Virus record (IMG/VR): IMGVR_UViG_3300038701_003011
Span: 1 to 56,753 of that record
Source: a virus
Reading direction: 5' to 3' (one strand)
Length of the DNA: 56,753 bases
A program made the translations under genes and the position numbers. Numbering within the stretch: the stretch's first letter is position 1; each line of letters opens with the position of its first letter. Shown in pieces: positions 1-6,770 of this stretch. Under the pieces are notes generated by a model. The model was not told the DNA's origin. It did not search any database and saw only the letters and a program-made list of their open reading frames with translations.

Positions 1-662
1 AGGGAGGGGGGAGCTCCATGCAGATTCGCCTCATACAGATCCGCCCCACGCAGATTCGCCCCATGCAGATTCGCCTCATACAGACTCGCCCCATACAGAT
101 CCGCCCCATGCAGATTCGCCTCATACAGACTCGCCCCATACAGATCCGCCCCACGCAGATTCGCCCCACGCAGATTCGCCTCACGCAGATTCGCCTCACA
201 CAGATTCGCCCCATGCAGACTCGCCTCACGCAGATCCGCCCCACGCAGATTCGCCCCATGCAGATTCGCCTCACACAGATTCGCCCCATACAGATCCGCC
301 CCACGCAGATTCGCTCCATGCAGATTCGCCTCACACAGATCCGTCCCACGCAGATTCGCCTCACACAGATTCGCCTTATACAGATTCGCCTCATACAGAT
401 TCGCCTCACGCAGATTCGCCTCACACAGATTCGCCCCACGCAGATTCGCCCCATGCAGACTCGCCTCACGCAGATTCGCCTCACACAGATTCGCCCCATA
501 CAGATTCGCCTCACGCAGATTCGCTCCATGCAGATTCGCTCCATGCAGATTCGCCTCACGCAGATTCGCCCCACGCAGATCCGCTCGTTCCCCGTTCTTC
601 TTATTAGAATCTAACCATTCTTTATGTAACCTCAACACTTTATCTAAATCCACTTTATTCAT
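1..662 (-). CDS. Pentapeptide-repeat protein, N-terminal part (3' end cut by window start)
   Basis: The minus strand opens at 662 after a GGAGG-type site and reads a short leader with the VLRLHKEWL motif seen in two paralogues at 1637-2338 and 3162-3911. It continues as unbroken A-(D/N)-L-x-x pentapeptides to the window edge. Such repeats fold into a right-handed beta-helix; some family members mimic DNA and bind gyrase, but no function can be read here. The start overlaps the stop of the upstream gene by 8 bases. The last dozen bases at the edge leave the repeat pattern. With the end overlap (13-157 equals 56609-56753) the frame continues into 56203-56753, giving one gene of 1056 nt (351 aa). 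Repeat identity is certain; the join is inferred. Confidence 0.9.
   Translation of the reverse strand, partial: MNKVDLDKVLRLHKEWLDSNKKNGERADLRGANLREANLHGANLHGANLREANLYGANLCEANLREASLHGANLRGANLCEANLREANLYEANLYKANLCEANLRGTDLCEANLHGANLRGADLYGANLCEANLHGANLRGADLREASLHGANLCEANLREANLRGANLRGADLYGASLYEANLHGADLYGASLYEANLHGANLRGADLYEANLHGAPPS
13..157. repeat. Left copy of 145-bp exact terminal direct repeat
   Basis: This stretch is identical to 56609-56753, and the right copy stops exactly at the last base of the window. The offset (56596) keeps the pentapeptide reading frame. This is the usual sign of a circular or terminally redundant genome whose contig ends overlap. Because it lies inside a 15-bp repeat array, a chance repeat-mediated match is possible but less likely at this length. 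Confidence 0.85.
14..590. repeat. 15-bp degenerate tandem array (pentapeptide codons)
   Basis: About 38 units of a 15-bp motif (plus-strand sense CAGATTCGCC with variable CAYRY bases) encode A(D/N)Lxx on the minus strand. Because the period is a multiple of three and stop codons are rare in the unit, other frames on both strands are also open; these long ORFs are by-products. Confidence 0.9.
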
Positions 663-888
663 AACTCCTCCATAAAAGCTTATTCCCAAAACTAGTTCTA
701 ATTTCTATACAATCTTCAAACTCAAGCACTTTGCCTCTCAGTTTCCCAGCTCTCGAAGAATGCGGTCTAAATCTCCCTACAATCTGCTCCAATTCATCAG
801 CTGCTAGGTTTGTGAGCTGAAGTGCAGCGCATAAATTCTTCTTATCTGATAGATAAAATTCCCTTATGCAGTACCTGCTTTTGCGCAT
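655..888 (-). CDS. Hypothetical protein, 77 aa
   Basis: I do not recognise this small basic protein. It has a good Shine-Dalgarno (GGGAG) before its ATG and overlaps the start of the pentapeptide gene by 8 bases, so the two are probably translationally coupled in the leftward operon. No signal peptide, membrane segment or cysteine cluster is visible. Confidence 0.65.
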   Translation of the reverse strand: MRKSRYCIREFYLSDKKNLCAALQLTNLAADELEQIVGRFRPHSSRAGKLRGKVLEFEDCIEIRTSFGNKLLWRSYE

Positions 889-926
889 AATCTTCTCCCG
901 TCTTTGCTCATAACCTACTTTCGCCG

Positions 927-1082
927 CTACTTATGACTTTCTCCTGCGGAAAAACCTATCAGCATTATGCCCCAGATCCAAAAAATTAAGCCCCAAGACA
1001 CTTCTGCCCCAGGATCCCACATAATTGCTATAACTCCAAGCGGAAAGCAAATTAGTCCTAAAATAAGATAAATCCAGCCCAT
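927..1082 (-). CDS. Small two-helix membrane protein, 51 aa (holin candidate)
   Basis: Two hydrophobic helices (about residues 2-19 and 27-44) flank a short DPGAE turn, and the tail is polar. An ATG at 1082 shares bases with the TAA of the upstream lipoprotein gene (TAATG) and has a GGAAG site, so I prefer it to the in-frame ATG at 1115. Size and topology fit a class II holin, and a lytic transglycosylase lies in the same operon, but holins cannot be identified by sequence alone. Other small membrane proteins in this genome are equally possible holins. Confidence 0.6.
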   Translation of the reverse strand: MGWIYLILGLICFPLGVIAIMWDPGAEVSWGLIFWIWGIMLIGFSAGESHK

Positions 1083-1288
1083 TATTCTTCCCAACGTTGA
1101 TAGATTGTACTGCATATGCCTAAACTGCTCTTAGGGGGCACGTCCTGAGCCAGGAAATGGGTCACACAGCCCTGTAAGCTGCTTTTACGCGCTTGCGCGG
1201 GACTCTGCTTCTCTGACTCTGTAAACGTCGCACAGCCGGTCAAGGCTAAGATGCAGCCTGTAAATAAAATTAGTTTAATTGAGTTCAT
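1082..1288 (-). CDS. Small lipoprotein, 68 aa
   Basis: A short positively charged start and hydrophobic stretch end in the lipobox LTGC (cysteine 19), so the mature protein of about 50 residues should be lipid-anchored, probably in the outer membrane. Two further cysteines (C41, C59) could form a disulfide. It has a strong AAGGAG site and couples to the small membrane protein downstream. An outer-membrane spanin (Rz1-like) is one possibility given the size; nothing proves it. Confidence 0.7.
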   Translation of the reverse strand: MNSIKLILFTGCILALTGCATFTESEKQSPAQARKSSLQGCVTHFLAQDVPPKSSLGICSTIYQRWEE

Positions 1289-1331
1289 ATTCTCTCCTTT
1301 TTAGGTAAATTTAAATGCAAAACCTGCGCCA

Positions 1332-1640
1332 TTATTTGCTTACGAGCCAATAATCCACGCCCAACTCATCTTTGCATATTCTTTCAATTATTGCCACCTC
1401 AGCTCCATCAGCACTAGTCCAATGCACAAGTGCTTTTGTCCCCGGCTTGCCCTTTAGCTCAGTTTTGTCCTGCAGAACATCTCCTACCTGAAAACCTGCT
1501 CCGGCAGCTGGCGTATTAGAAAAAACGTGCCCGACTCTGCCTTTTTTATCAAAAGCCACGCCAATGACGCCTTTGCACGGCGCCAAATCGTGCATGACTC
1601 CAATGCTTAAAACCCATGCTGCGATTAATGCTAAACTCAT
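1332..1640 (-). CDS. Membrane-anchored or secreted PDZ-like domain protein, 102 aa
   Basis: An N-terminal hydrophobic segment (residues 2-16) is followed by a single PDZ-like fold (about residues 23-95). It has the GV-x-FD-x-x-G-x-V strand, the NTPAAGAGFQVGDVL core expected for a ligand-binding groove and helix, and a PGTKALV strand. PDZ domains bind C-terminal peptides and usually occur in HtrA-type proteases or sensors; here no protease is attached. The start overlaps the stop of the preceding pentapeptide gene (ATGA). It would act at the inner membrane or periplasm. The domain call is by eye and is fairly secure; the role is unknown. Confidence 0.7.
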   Translation of the reverse strand: MSLALIAAWVLSIGVMHDLAPCKGVIGVAFDKKGRVGHVFSNTPAAGAGFQVGDVLQDKTELKGKPGTKALVHWTSADGAEVAIIERICKDELGVDYWLVSK

Positions 1641-2338
1641 ATCTCCTCCAGTTTCGATTTTTTTAATTTTTTACAACCTTTAATCCAATGTCCATACATT
1701 CTAATCTCTTCTTTTGTATAATTCTCTTTTAAACCAATTTCTTTATATTTTAAAACCCAATCCTCTATATTCATTGAAATGCAACCTATTTTTATCATAT
1801 TTTCATGACAAAATGCAAAATGCTTATTAAATTGAAAAATTAAAATATTGGTGTTGAATAGATCCGCCTCACACAGATTCGCCTCACGCAGATTCGCCCC
1901 ACGCAGATTCGCCCCACGCAGATCCGCCTCACACAGATTCGCCCCACGCAGATCCGCCTCATATAGATTCGCTCCATGCAGACTCGCCTCATACAGATCC
2001 GCCCCACGCAGATTCGCCCCATGCAGATTCGCCTCACACAGATTCGCCCCATACAGATTCGCCTCACGCAGATTCGCCTCATACAGACTCGCCTCACACA
2101 GATCCGTCCCACGCAGATTCGCCTCACACAGATTCGCCTCACGCAGATTCGCCTCCTGCAGATTCGCCCCACGCAGATTCGCCCCATGCAGATTCGCCTC
2201 ACGCAGATTCGCCCCACGCAGATTCGCCCCATGCAGATTCGCCTCACACAGCTTCGCCCTATACAGATCCGCCTTAACCCCATTCTTATTACCTTTTAAC
2301 CACTTTTCATGCAATCTCAATACATTATCTAAATCCAT
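1637..2338 (-). CDS. Pentapeptide-repeat protein, 233 aa, with conserved C-terminal domain
   Basis: Residues 1-25 carry the VLRLHEKWLKGNKNG leader. Residues about 26-162 are A(D/N)Lxx repeats. The last 70 residues form a non-repeat domain (FNKHFAFCHENMIKIGC, then SMNIEDWVLKY and a YTKEEI helix) that also ends the paralogues at 3162-3911 and 56203-56753. This repeat-plus-tail architecture is common in phages and prophages. A strong AGGAGG site precedes the ATG, and ATGA coupling links it to the PDZ gene. Function unknown; some family members bind topoisomerases. Confidence 0.88.
   Translation of the reverse strand: MDLDNVLRLHEKWLKGNKNGVKADLYRAKLCEANLHGANLRGANLREANLHGANLRGANLQEANLREANLCEANLRGTDLCEASLYEANLREANLYGANLCEANLHGANLRGADLYEASLHGANLYEADLRGANLCEADLRGANLRGANLREANLCEADLFNTNILIFQFNKHFAFCHENMIKIGCISMNIEDWVLKYKEIGLKENYTKEEIRMYGHWIKGCKKLKKSKLEEI
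1858..2275. repeat. 15-bp pentapeptide-coding array, second gene
   Basis: About 28 units of the same 15-bp motif as at 14-590. Unit variants occur in similar orders in the other arrays, which suggests exchange between the genes. Confidence 0.88.
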
Positions 2339-2713
2339 TTAAACCTCCTCCTTAAACTTTGCCCACCCCGGCTCCCGCCCCGGATTCTTAATAGCTACAT
2401 CATATTTAGACTGCTCTACATCATATTTTAGCCAAAGAACTCGAGGCAGTCTTTTTTTAATTTTCATGCACTGAATCTCATACACTTGAATTAAGCCGTT
2501 ACTGTCCAAATCTACATCTACAAGAGAGTGCCCCGCTACATTCTTCTTATACAAAACCACGCCTTGCCTAGGCGCAAGTAGTGAGCTTGTGTCATACACG
2601 TTCACGGCATCTCCGACTGAGATTTCTTGCTCCACTGCGGTATTGACTAAATGAGTGGACAGATTTCCCGCCTCGCCTTGTAGCTGTTGCCACTTTTCTT
2701 TCATTTTTCCCAT
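2339..2713 (-). CDS. Hypothetical protein, 124 aa
   Basis: Not recognised. An N-terminal helix rich in Q, E and K precedes a mixed beta segment (VGDAVNVYD, then RQGVVLYKK and LVDVDLDSNG) that resembles a small SH3-like or KOW-like barrel. It is preceded by AAAAGGAG and lies one base before the pentapeptide gene ATG, so it belongs to the same transcript. Confidence 0.65.
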   Translation of the reverse strand: MGKMKEKWQQLQGEAGNLSTHLVNTAVEQEISVGDAVNVYDTSSLLAPRQGVVLYKKNVAGHSLVDVDLDSNGLIQVYEIQCMKIKKRLPRVLWLKYDVEQSKYDVAIKNPGREPGWAKFKEEV

Positions 2714-2727
2714 GTCTAAACTCCTTT

Positions 2728-2937
2728 TTATTTTTCAAGTTCTTTAACTGCGTCAATTAATTCATCTAAGCAAAAACCGTCGTCGGCTGCAAGTTTGGTC
2801 AGGTGTCGTAATTCCTTAAGATGCTTAATAAACTGAGACATATTTTTGTTTTTACTGCAACTTAAAGGCGGGGAAGGGTCGTGTGCACTAGTAATTAAAC
2901 TACCATCATCATTATAAAATTGATTATAGTCGGTCAT
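2728..2937 (-). CDS. Hypothetical protein, 69 aa
   Basis: Small acidic protein with a helical C-terminal half (FIKHLKELRHLTKLAADDG and ELIDAVKELEK). An AAAGGAG site lies before the ATG, and the gene starts immediately after the neighbouring stop. No known family seen. Confidence 0.6.
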   Translation of the reverse strand: MTDYNQFYNDDGSLITSAHDPSPPLSCSKNKNMSQFIKHLKELRHLTKLAADDGFCLDELIDAVKELEK

Positions 2938-3165
2938 TTAAACTCCTTTCCTATTCCGCAAAAACGCAGAAAACGCATCCGCAAAAGCTTGCTCCATCGT
3001 CTGCGATTCTCCGGTTCTGTAACTAGTTAGGGCAGCATCATGCACCCTTGCATTGTCATCTGCATCTGCCTGCAAGTGCTTAGATACTTCCTGCATAACA
3101 TCTGCAGCCGTTTGCAGCTCTTTGGTACTAAATTGCTTAAGTTTGCTAAAGTTTTTTTGAATCAT
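2938..3165 (-). CDS. Hypothetical helical protein, 75 aa
   Basis: Predominantly helical, with QTAADVMQEVSKHLQADAD and a C-terminal FADAFSAFLRNRK helix; possibly a small coiled coil. The ATG overlaps the stop of the pentapeptide gene upstream (ATGA) and has a GGAAGG site. Function not recognised. Confidence 0.6.
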   Translation of the reverse strand: MIQKNFSKLKQFSTKELQTAADVMQEVSKHLQADADDNARVHDAALTSYRTGESQTMEQAFADAFSAFLRNRKGV

Positions 3166-3911
3166 AAGCCCTTCCTAAGGTTTGCACAGGATTTAATAAA
3201 TTGTGCGTATAGGTTTATTTCTTCTTTTGTATAATTTTCTTTTAAACCAATTTCTTCATATCTTAAAACCCAATCCTCTATATTCATTGAAATGCAACCT
3301 ATTTTTATCATGTTTTCATGACAAAATGCAAAATGCTTATTAAATTGAAAAGTTAATATATTGGTGTTGAGTAGATTCGCCTCACGCAGATCCGCCCCAC
3401 GCAGATTCGCCTTATACAGATTCGCCCCACGTAGATTCGCCTTATACAGATTCGCCTCCTGCAGATTCGCCCCACGCAGATTCGCCCCATGCAGATTCGC
3501 CTCATACAGACTCGCCCCATACAGATCCGCCCCGCGCAGATTCGCCCCATGCAGATTCGCCTCATACAGACTCGCCCCATACAGATCCGCCCCATGCAGA
3601 TTCGCCTCATACAGACTCGCCCCATACAGATCCGCCCCACGCAGATTCGCCCCATACAGATTCGCCTCACGCAGATTCGCCCCATACAGATCCGCCCCCT
3701 GCAGATTCGCTCCATGCAGATTCGCCTCACACAGATTCGCCCCATACAGCTTCGCCCCCTGCAGATTCGCTCCATGCAGATTCGCCTCACACAGATTCGC
3801 CCCATACAGCTTCGCCCTATACAGATCCGCCCCTTGCAGATCCGCCTTAACCCCATTCTTATTACCTTTTAACCACTTTTCATGCAATCTCAATACATTA
3901 TCTAAATCCAT
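3162..3911 (-). CDS. Pentapeptide-repeat protein, 249 aa, with conserved C-terminal domain
   Basis: Third member of the family. The leader is nearly identical to 1637-2338, followed by about 30 A(D/N)Lxx repeats and the same FNKHFAFCHENMIKIGC tail with an IEDWVLRYEEIG helix; the extreme C-terminus differs (a cysteine and basic residues). GGAG precedes the ATG at 3911, which overlaps the end of the upstream gene by 14 bases. The near identity of leader and tail with the first paralogue suggests recent duplication or gene conversion. Confidence 0.88.
   Translation of the reverse strand: MDLDNVLRLHEKWLKGNKNGVKADLQGADLYRAKLYGANLCEANLHGANLQGAKLYGANLCEANLHGANLQGADLYGANLREANLYGANLRGADLYGASLYEANLHGADLYGASLYEANLHGANLRGADLYGASLYEANLHGANLRGANLQEANLYKANLRGANLYKANLRGADLREANLLNTNILTFQFNKHFAFCHENMIKIGCISMNIEDWVLRYEEIGLKENYTKEEINLYAQFIKSCANLRKGL
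3370..3846. repeat. 15-bp pentapeptide-coding array, third gene
   Basis: About 32 units. It contains a higher-order block of about 60 bp (the order TACAGACTCG, TACAGATCCG, CAGATTCG) repeated at least three times, also seen at 61-157 and at the right end. This points to unequal crossing-over or conversion. Confidence 0.85.
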
Positions 3912-4104
3912 TTAAATCTCCTTTTTTACACTTAGACTTATCCACAATCATAATTCCTCTGTTAAAATAGTGTAGCATAGAATTTTTAGGCACGTCATAT
4001 TTTATTTTATAATTAAACTCATTTTGAGACACAATTTGTTTAACACTAACTTCTTGCTCCAAAAGTGTGCCGTTTAAGTTTAGTAAGGCTAAGATGCAGA
4101 TCAT
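3898..4104 (-). CDS. Small protein with hydrophobic start, 68 aa
   Basis: I place the start at 4104, where ATG overlaps the TGA of the HNH gene (ATGA) and GGAGA lies six bases upstream, rather than at 4116. The first dozen residues (MICILALLNLNG) are hydrophobic but too short for a clear signal. The rest is polar with a lysine-rich end. No family recognised. Confidence 0.6.
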   Translation of the reverse strand: MICILALLNLNGTLLEQEVSVKQIVSQNEFNYKIKYDVPKNSMLHYFNRGIMIVDKSKCKKGDLNGFR

Positions 4105-4577
4105 ATATGTCTCCAAGTCTCGCCCCTCGCAATTTTACCAATAACGCGTCCATTAACCCCGTACATTTTTCCTATTTCGGTATAATTAAATATTGGAAGC
4201 AATAATTCTTTAATAACCTTAACCTTATGATTAGTAAGTTTAGTATTGTAATGAGTTTCTCCCTTACTTGAGTGAAGTCCAGAGTCATATGCATGTTGTA
4301 AATTTTCCCTATGCGTAACTAGTTCTAAATTATTTAATCTATTATCAGACTTTATACCGTTAATATGGTTAATTTCCAGTGTACCTACATCTCCCCTAAA
4401 GGTTTGCCATACTAATCTGTGAACATATTTATCATGTCGTCTTTTATTTTTATATAAAAAAATTCTACTGTAGCCAGTTACGGAAGGGCTTCCTTTTATT
4501 ATTTTATTTGTTTTATTGCTAAATATTTGTCCCAACTCATTTATATAATAACTGGGGAAGTTTTTTAACCGTACCAT
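4101..4577 (-). CDS. HNH homing endonuclease, 158 aa
   Basis: A NUMOD4-like N-terminal part (FPSYYINELGQIFSN, GYSRIFLYKN) precedes a classical HNH module (YVHRLVWQTF, then EINHINGIKSDNRLNNLELVTHREN), and the C-terminus reads as a helix-turn-helix DNA-binding segment (YTEIGKMYGVNGRVIGKIARGETW). This is the layout of free-standing phage homing endonucleases, which cut DNA lacking the element and spread by repair. It is inserted between the transglycosylase gene and a small gene without breaking either; the overlaps at both ends show it has been fitted into the operon. Confidence 0.88.
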   Translation of the reverse strand: MVRLKNFPSYYINELGQIFSNKTNKIIKGSPSVTGYSRIFLYKNKRRHDKYVHRLVWQTFRGDVGTLEINHINGIKSDNRLNNLELVTHRENLQHAYDSGLHSSKGETHYNTKLTNHKVKVIKELLLPIFNYTEIGKMYGVNGRVIGKIARGETWRHI

Positions 4578-5182
4578 TATAATCTCCTTCGCACTTTTGC
4601 CGCATATTTCTTACAAATTTTTCCTCCAACGCCTTTTAAGTTTCTGGTTCCCCAATTGTACCTACAAAACCAATTTCTAGGCTCCTTTTTAGCATACCTG
4701 GACTTGAACCATGCCAAAATAGACGCTCCAGCTTCAATGCTATACTCAATATCAGTCAAAAGCCGTTTCTTACTTAAGCCCAGCTTCTTAATGTTCGTAG
4801 CATTAATCTGCATCAGCCCAAAGTCATTCGATCGTGAGTTTACTGCTCCGACGTAGTAGTTGGATTCTACTGCCCCAATAGCAGACAATAGCACCGGATC
4901 TAAGCCGTGTTTAGCTGCTGATGCCATAAACGCATCGGCAAGCCTAATCGGATCATGTGGAGGCTGCCCTTGGGTGTTGCGTAAAATTTGCATATACACA
5001 GTTCCTGACTGCTCTACGTTCTGTTTACTAGCCAAGACTGTCCCAGCATATTCAGCCTTAGCGTCTGAAATGAAACAGCCAATTACAAACCCTAAGACGC
5101 AAATGATAATTACTCTCAATTGCATACTTCTCACGAACTGCTCCCGACTAGACTTTGTACAAATCTCCCTTCTAGACCTCAT
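4577..5182 (-). CDS. Lytic transglycosylase (SLT lysozyme-like domain)
   Basis: A hydrophobic signal or anchor (MQLRVIIICVLGFVIGCF, then AKA) precedes a goose-lysozyme-like SLT domain: HGLDPVLLSAIGAVESNY with the catalytic glutamate in VES, then NDFGLMQIN and the SIEAGASILAWF helix. It should cleave peptidoglycan between MurNAc and GlcNAc, in entry or lysis. Three in-frame starts exist. ATG 5182 has the best site (GGGGAG, spacing six); ATG 5206 also has a site; ATG 5125 gives the shortest signal peptide but a poor site. These starts sit in a 24-bp tandem repeat. Family call is secure; use as endolysin versus virion lysin is not resolved. Confidence 0.85.
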   Translation of the reverse strand: MRSRREICTKSSREQFVRSMQLRVIIICVLGFVIGCFISDAKAEYAGTVLASKQNVEQSGTVYMQILRNTQGQPPHDPIRLADAFMASAAKHGLDPVLLSAIGAVESNYYVGAVNSRSNDFGLMQINATNIKKLGLSKKRLLTDIEYSIEAGASILAWFKSRYAKKEPRNWFCRYNWGTRNLKGVGGKICKKYAAKVRRRL

Positions 5183-5217
5183 ACCAATCTCCCCACTAGC
5201 CCTCATGCAAATCCCCC
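5122..5217. repeat. Four imperfect 24-bp tandem repeats over the transglycosylase start
   Basis: On the minus strand four consecutive 24-base units begin GGGGG or GGGAG. Units one and two each hold a Shine-Dalgarno and an ATG with the same spacing (ATG at 5206 and 5182); units three and four have lost it. The encoded octapeptides run MRxSxEIx. The duplication multiplies translation starts in front of the lysis gene. Confidence 0.75.
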
Positions 5218-5477
5218 TCTGCAACTTGTTTTAACTCTTCGGCAGACACAACCGCCCTAATCAAATTAATACACTGCCCAAACACAAAATCACTTGTCTC
5301 GTTCATGTGCATTAGATCTAATTCGGAATTATCTGAGTCTAAGACATATACAAACGTATTCTTAATCAGTTCATGCCTAGTATTTCCAAATCCTGACACC
5401 CAGAGTTTTATATCTGAGCCCAGCTCACAGCTAGGACTTGTAATATAGGCACTTAGTTCATATTTATGTCTTATCAT
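5196..5477 (-). CDS. Hypothetical protein, 93 aa
   Basis: Beta-rich N-terminus (HKYELSAYITSP, DIKLWVSGFG) and a helical acidic end. The ATG follows a GGAGATTAAG site. Its 3' end runs into the tandem repeat that contains the transglycosylase starts. Not recognised. Confidence 0.6.
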   Translation of the reverse strand: MIRHKYELSAYITSPSCELGSDIKLWVSGFGNTRHELIKNTFVYVLDSDNSELDLMHMNETSDFVFGQCINLIRAVVSAEELKQVAEGDLHEG

Positions 5478-5517
5478 ATCTTAATCTCCAGTCTTAAGTT
5501 TGGATGCAAGTTTAGAC

Positions 5518-5775
5518 TTAATCTCCACAAAAAGTCCGAGTCTTGTAATCTTTAACCATGCTTTTAATTAACTCAGTTTTATCTTCTACCGCTTTAATCT
5601 TGACTAAGCAGTAATTTGAATCACCTATAAACTGTTCTGAAATTGCATCAGACTTAGCGTTAGCAATCTCCATTGCCTGAACTGGGCACTTAGCCTTAAT
5701 CTCATCTCCAGCAAAGCTGAAGCTACAGTCTGAGGTTGTGATTTGATATGTAATTTTAAAATATCGATCTTCCAT
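5518..5775 (-). CDS. Hypothetical protein, 85 aa
   Basis: Alternating strands (YFKITYQITTSDCSFSFAGDEIKA) and a helix with AMEIANAKSDAISEQF. It follows an 18-codon membrane ORF by nine bases and shares its transcript. GGAA lies before the ATG. Family unknown. Confidence 0.6.
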   Translation of the reverse strand: MEDRYFKITYQITTSDCSFSFAGDEIKAKCPVQAMEIANAKSDAISEQFIGDSNYCLVKIKAVEDKTELIKSMVKDYKTRTFCGD

Positions 5776-5784
5776 GTAATTTCC

Positions 5785-5841
5785 TTAGTTTTTAAAAATG
5801 TAACATATTATGACAATAACTACAAAATAAATAATCCACAT
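5785..5841 (-). CDS. 18-aa hydrophobic mini-protein
   Basis: ATG at 5841 is preceded by a strong AAGGAG site and encodes an almost wholly hydrophobic peptide (MWIIYFVVIVIICYIF plus KN), enough for one membrane pass. It sits between two genes of the operon with normal spacing. The site and position support translation; alternatively it is a leader affecting the next gene. Confidence 0.5.
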   Translation of the reverse strand: MWIIYFVVIVIICYIFKN

Positions 5842-5896
5842 TCTAACTCTCCTTTATTTGTCCTACAATATACTTTTCGGCGCCTTTGGCAAAAAC

Positions 5897-6073
5897 TTAA
5901 GCCCTTTGTCTTAAAAATCTATTATTTTTATCAAACTTATTCAAGTTAAATTTAAACACTCTTGCAGCCTCAAGCGCAGCATAATATGTTCTAAACTTAA
6001 GCTCTTTTTTATGTCCCCTGGCGTTTAAGCGCAAAATCCAATCTCCATTAGTTCTCTGATATATAAAATACAT
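5897..6073 (-). CDS. Small basic protein, 58 aa, first gene of leftward operon
   Basis: ATG at 6073 follows AAAGGAGATAGT, an excellent ribosome site. The product is basic and aromatic (MYFIYQRTNGDWILRLN, then YYAALEAARVFKF). The pattern of an RTNGDW strand followed by an AALEAAR helix resembles small AP2-like or integrase-arm-like DNA-binding folds, but this is only a resemblance. It is the first gene of the leftward transcript. Confidence 0.65.
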   Translation of the reverse strand: MYFIYQRTNGDWILRLNARGHKKELKFRTYYAALEAARVFKFNLNKFDKNNRFLRQRA

Positions 6074-6499
6074 ACTATCTCCTTTTTAGTTAACGTTCTT
6101 TTTATGCTTAATTACTCATCGGTCTCTGTAGTTAAAACTTTAGAGCACAATGCAAAAAAAGTACAGAAATATTTAAACCAGCAAACGTGTCCTAATATAT
6201 AGAGCAATAATCGTGATTCGTGTGCTTGTGAGCTTAGATTATCGCATTTTGCATACCAACAACCCAAATTCCCCAACTTATTCGCCTGAATAGGTCTTTT
6301 TTTACCCAAATCTAGCTAAAATGTAACAAAATCTGCCAAAATTACGATAATTTGCATAGTTTTTGCAGGCTATGCAGCTGGACTTTACCCGAGTTAAGAT
6401 TAGGTTAAGATAGGCTGTGTTGCGGTGTTGCTGGACAGCTGCCCTAGAGCAAGTAGGGGGTAGGGGGTAGCACCGGTTTGTACCTTTTCCCTCTCTTCT

Positions 6500-6530
6500 A
6501 ATAGCCCAAAACACAACTCAGGCTATTTTT
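6500..6530 (+). terminator. Hairpin with T-run, possible terminator
   Basis: AATAGCC (6500-6506) pairs with GGCTATT (6521-6527), and the sequence then runs into T's. The opposite strand also has a T-run, so it may work both ways. If used rightward it would end a short transcript starting upstream in this gap. Confidence 0.5.
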
Positions 6531-6716
6531 AAAAACAAATCGTGTATTTTCAGGCACTTACGGCTTTAAAATAATTTAAAATTTCTTTTCTTGGAAAAAT
6601 TTTTTTGCAAAAATTCAAAACCGCTCAATGTTTTCAAGTACTTAGCGCATTTGACACTGCCCAAGTTCTGTGGCACACTTACTGCAGGGGATTTGTGATT
6701 TGTAAACTGCAAAACA

Positions 6717-6770
6717 ACGCCCCCGGCGACCGGAGGTCTGGGGACTTGCCCCCCTTTAGCCTCCAATCTT
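6717..6770. repeat. 54-bp GC-rich direct repeat, copy 1
   Basis: Identical to 54797-54850 except for four adjacent mismatches; the first 37 bases are perfect. It holds GGGG-ACTTG-CCCC and overlapping C-run/G-run pairings, so it can form alternative hairpins. It stands out from the AT-rich surroundings. Confidence 0.8.

Noticed and set aside
1-590. CRISPR array
   Set aside because: The 15-bp units are contiguous and coding, with no spacers and no cas genes.
1848-2342. 164-aa plus-strand frame rich in R, F, A and S
   Set aside because: It lies over the pentapeptide array; open only because the 15-bp unit lacks stops in that frame. No ribosome site, wrong strand for the operon.
3353-3856. Arginine/isoleucine/cysteine-rich minus-strand frame over the third array
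   Set aside because: Same repeat artefact, shifted frame of the real gene 3162-3911.
6651-6679. Promoter at TTGACA 6651
   Set aside because: The -35 is perfect but the best -10 at 17 bp (CACACT) matches only three positions.
6112-6766. Short minus-strand frames in the 6.1-6.8 kb gap (65-70 aa)
   Set aside because: No ribosome sites, low-complexity products, and they run through the GC-rich repeat and hairpins.
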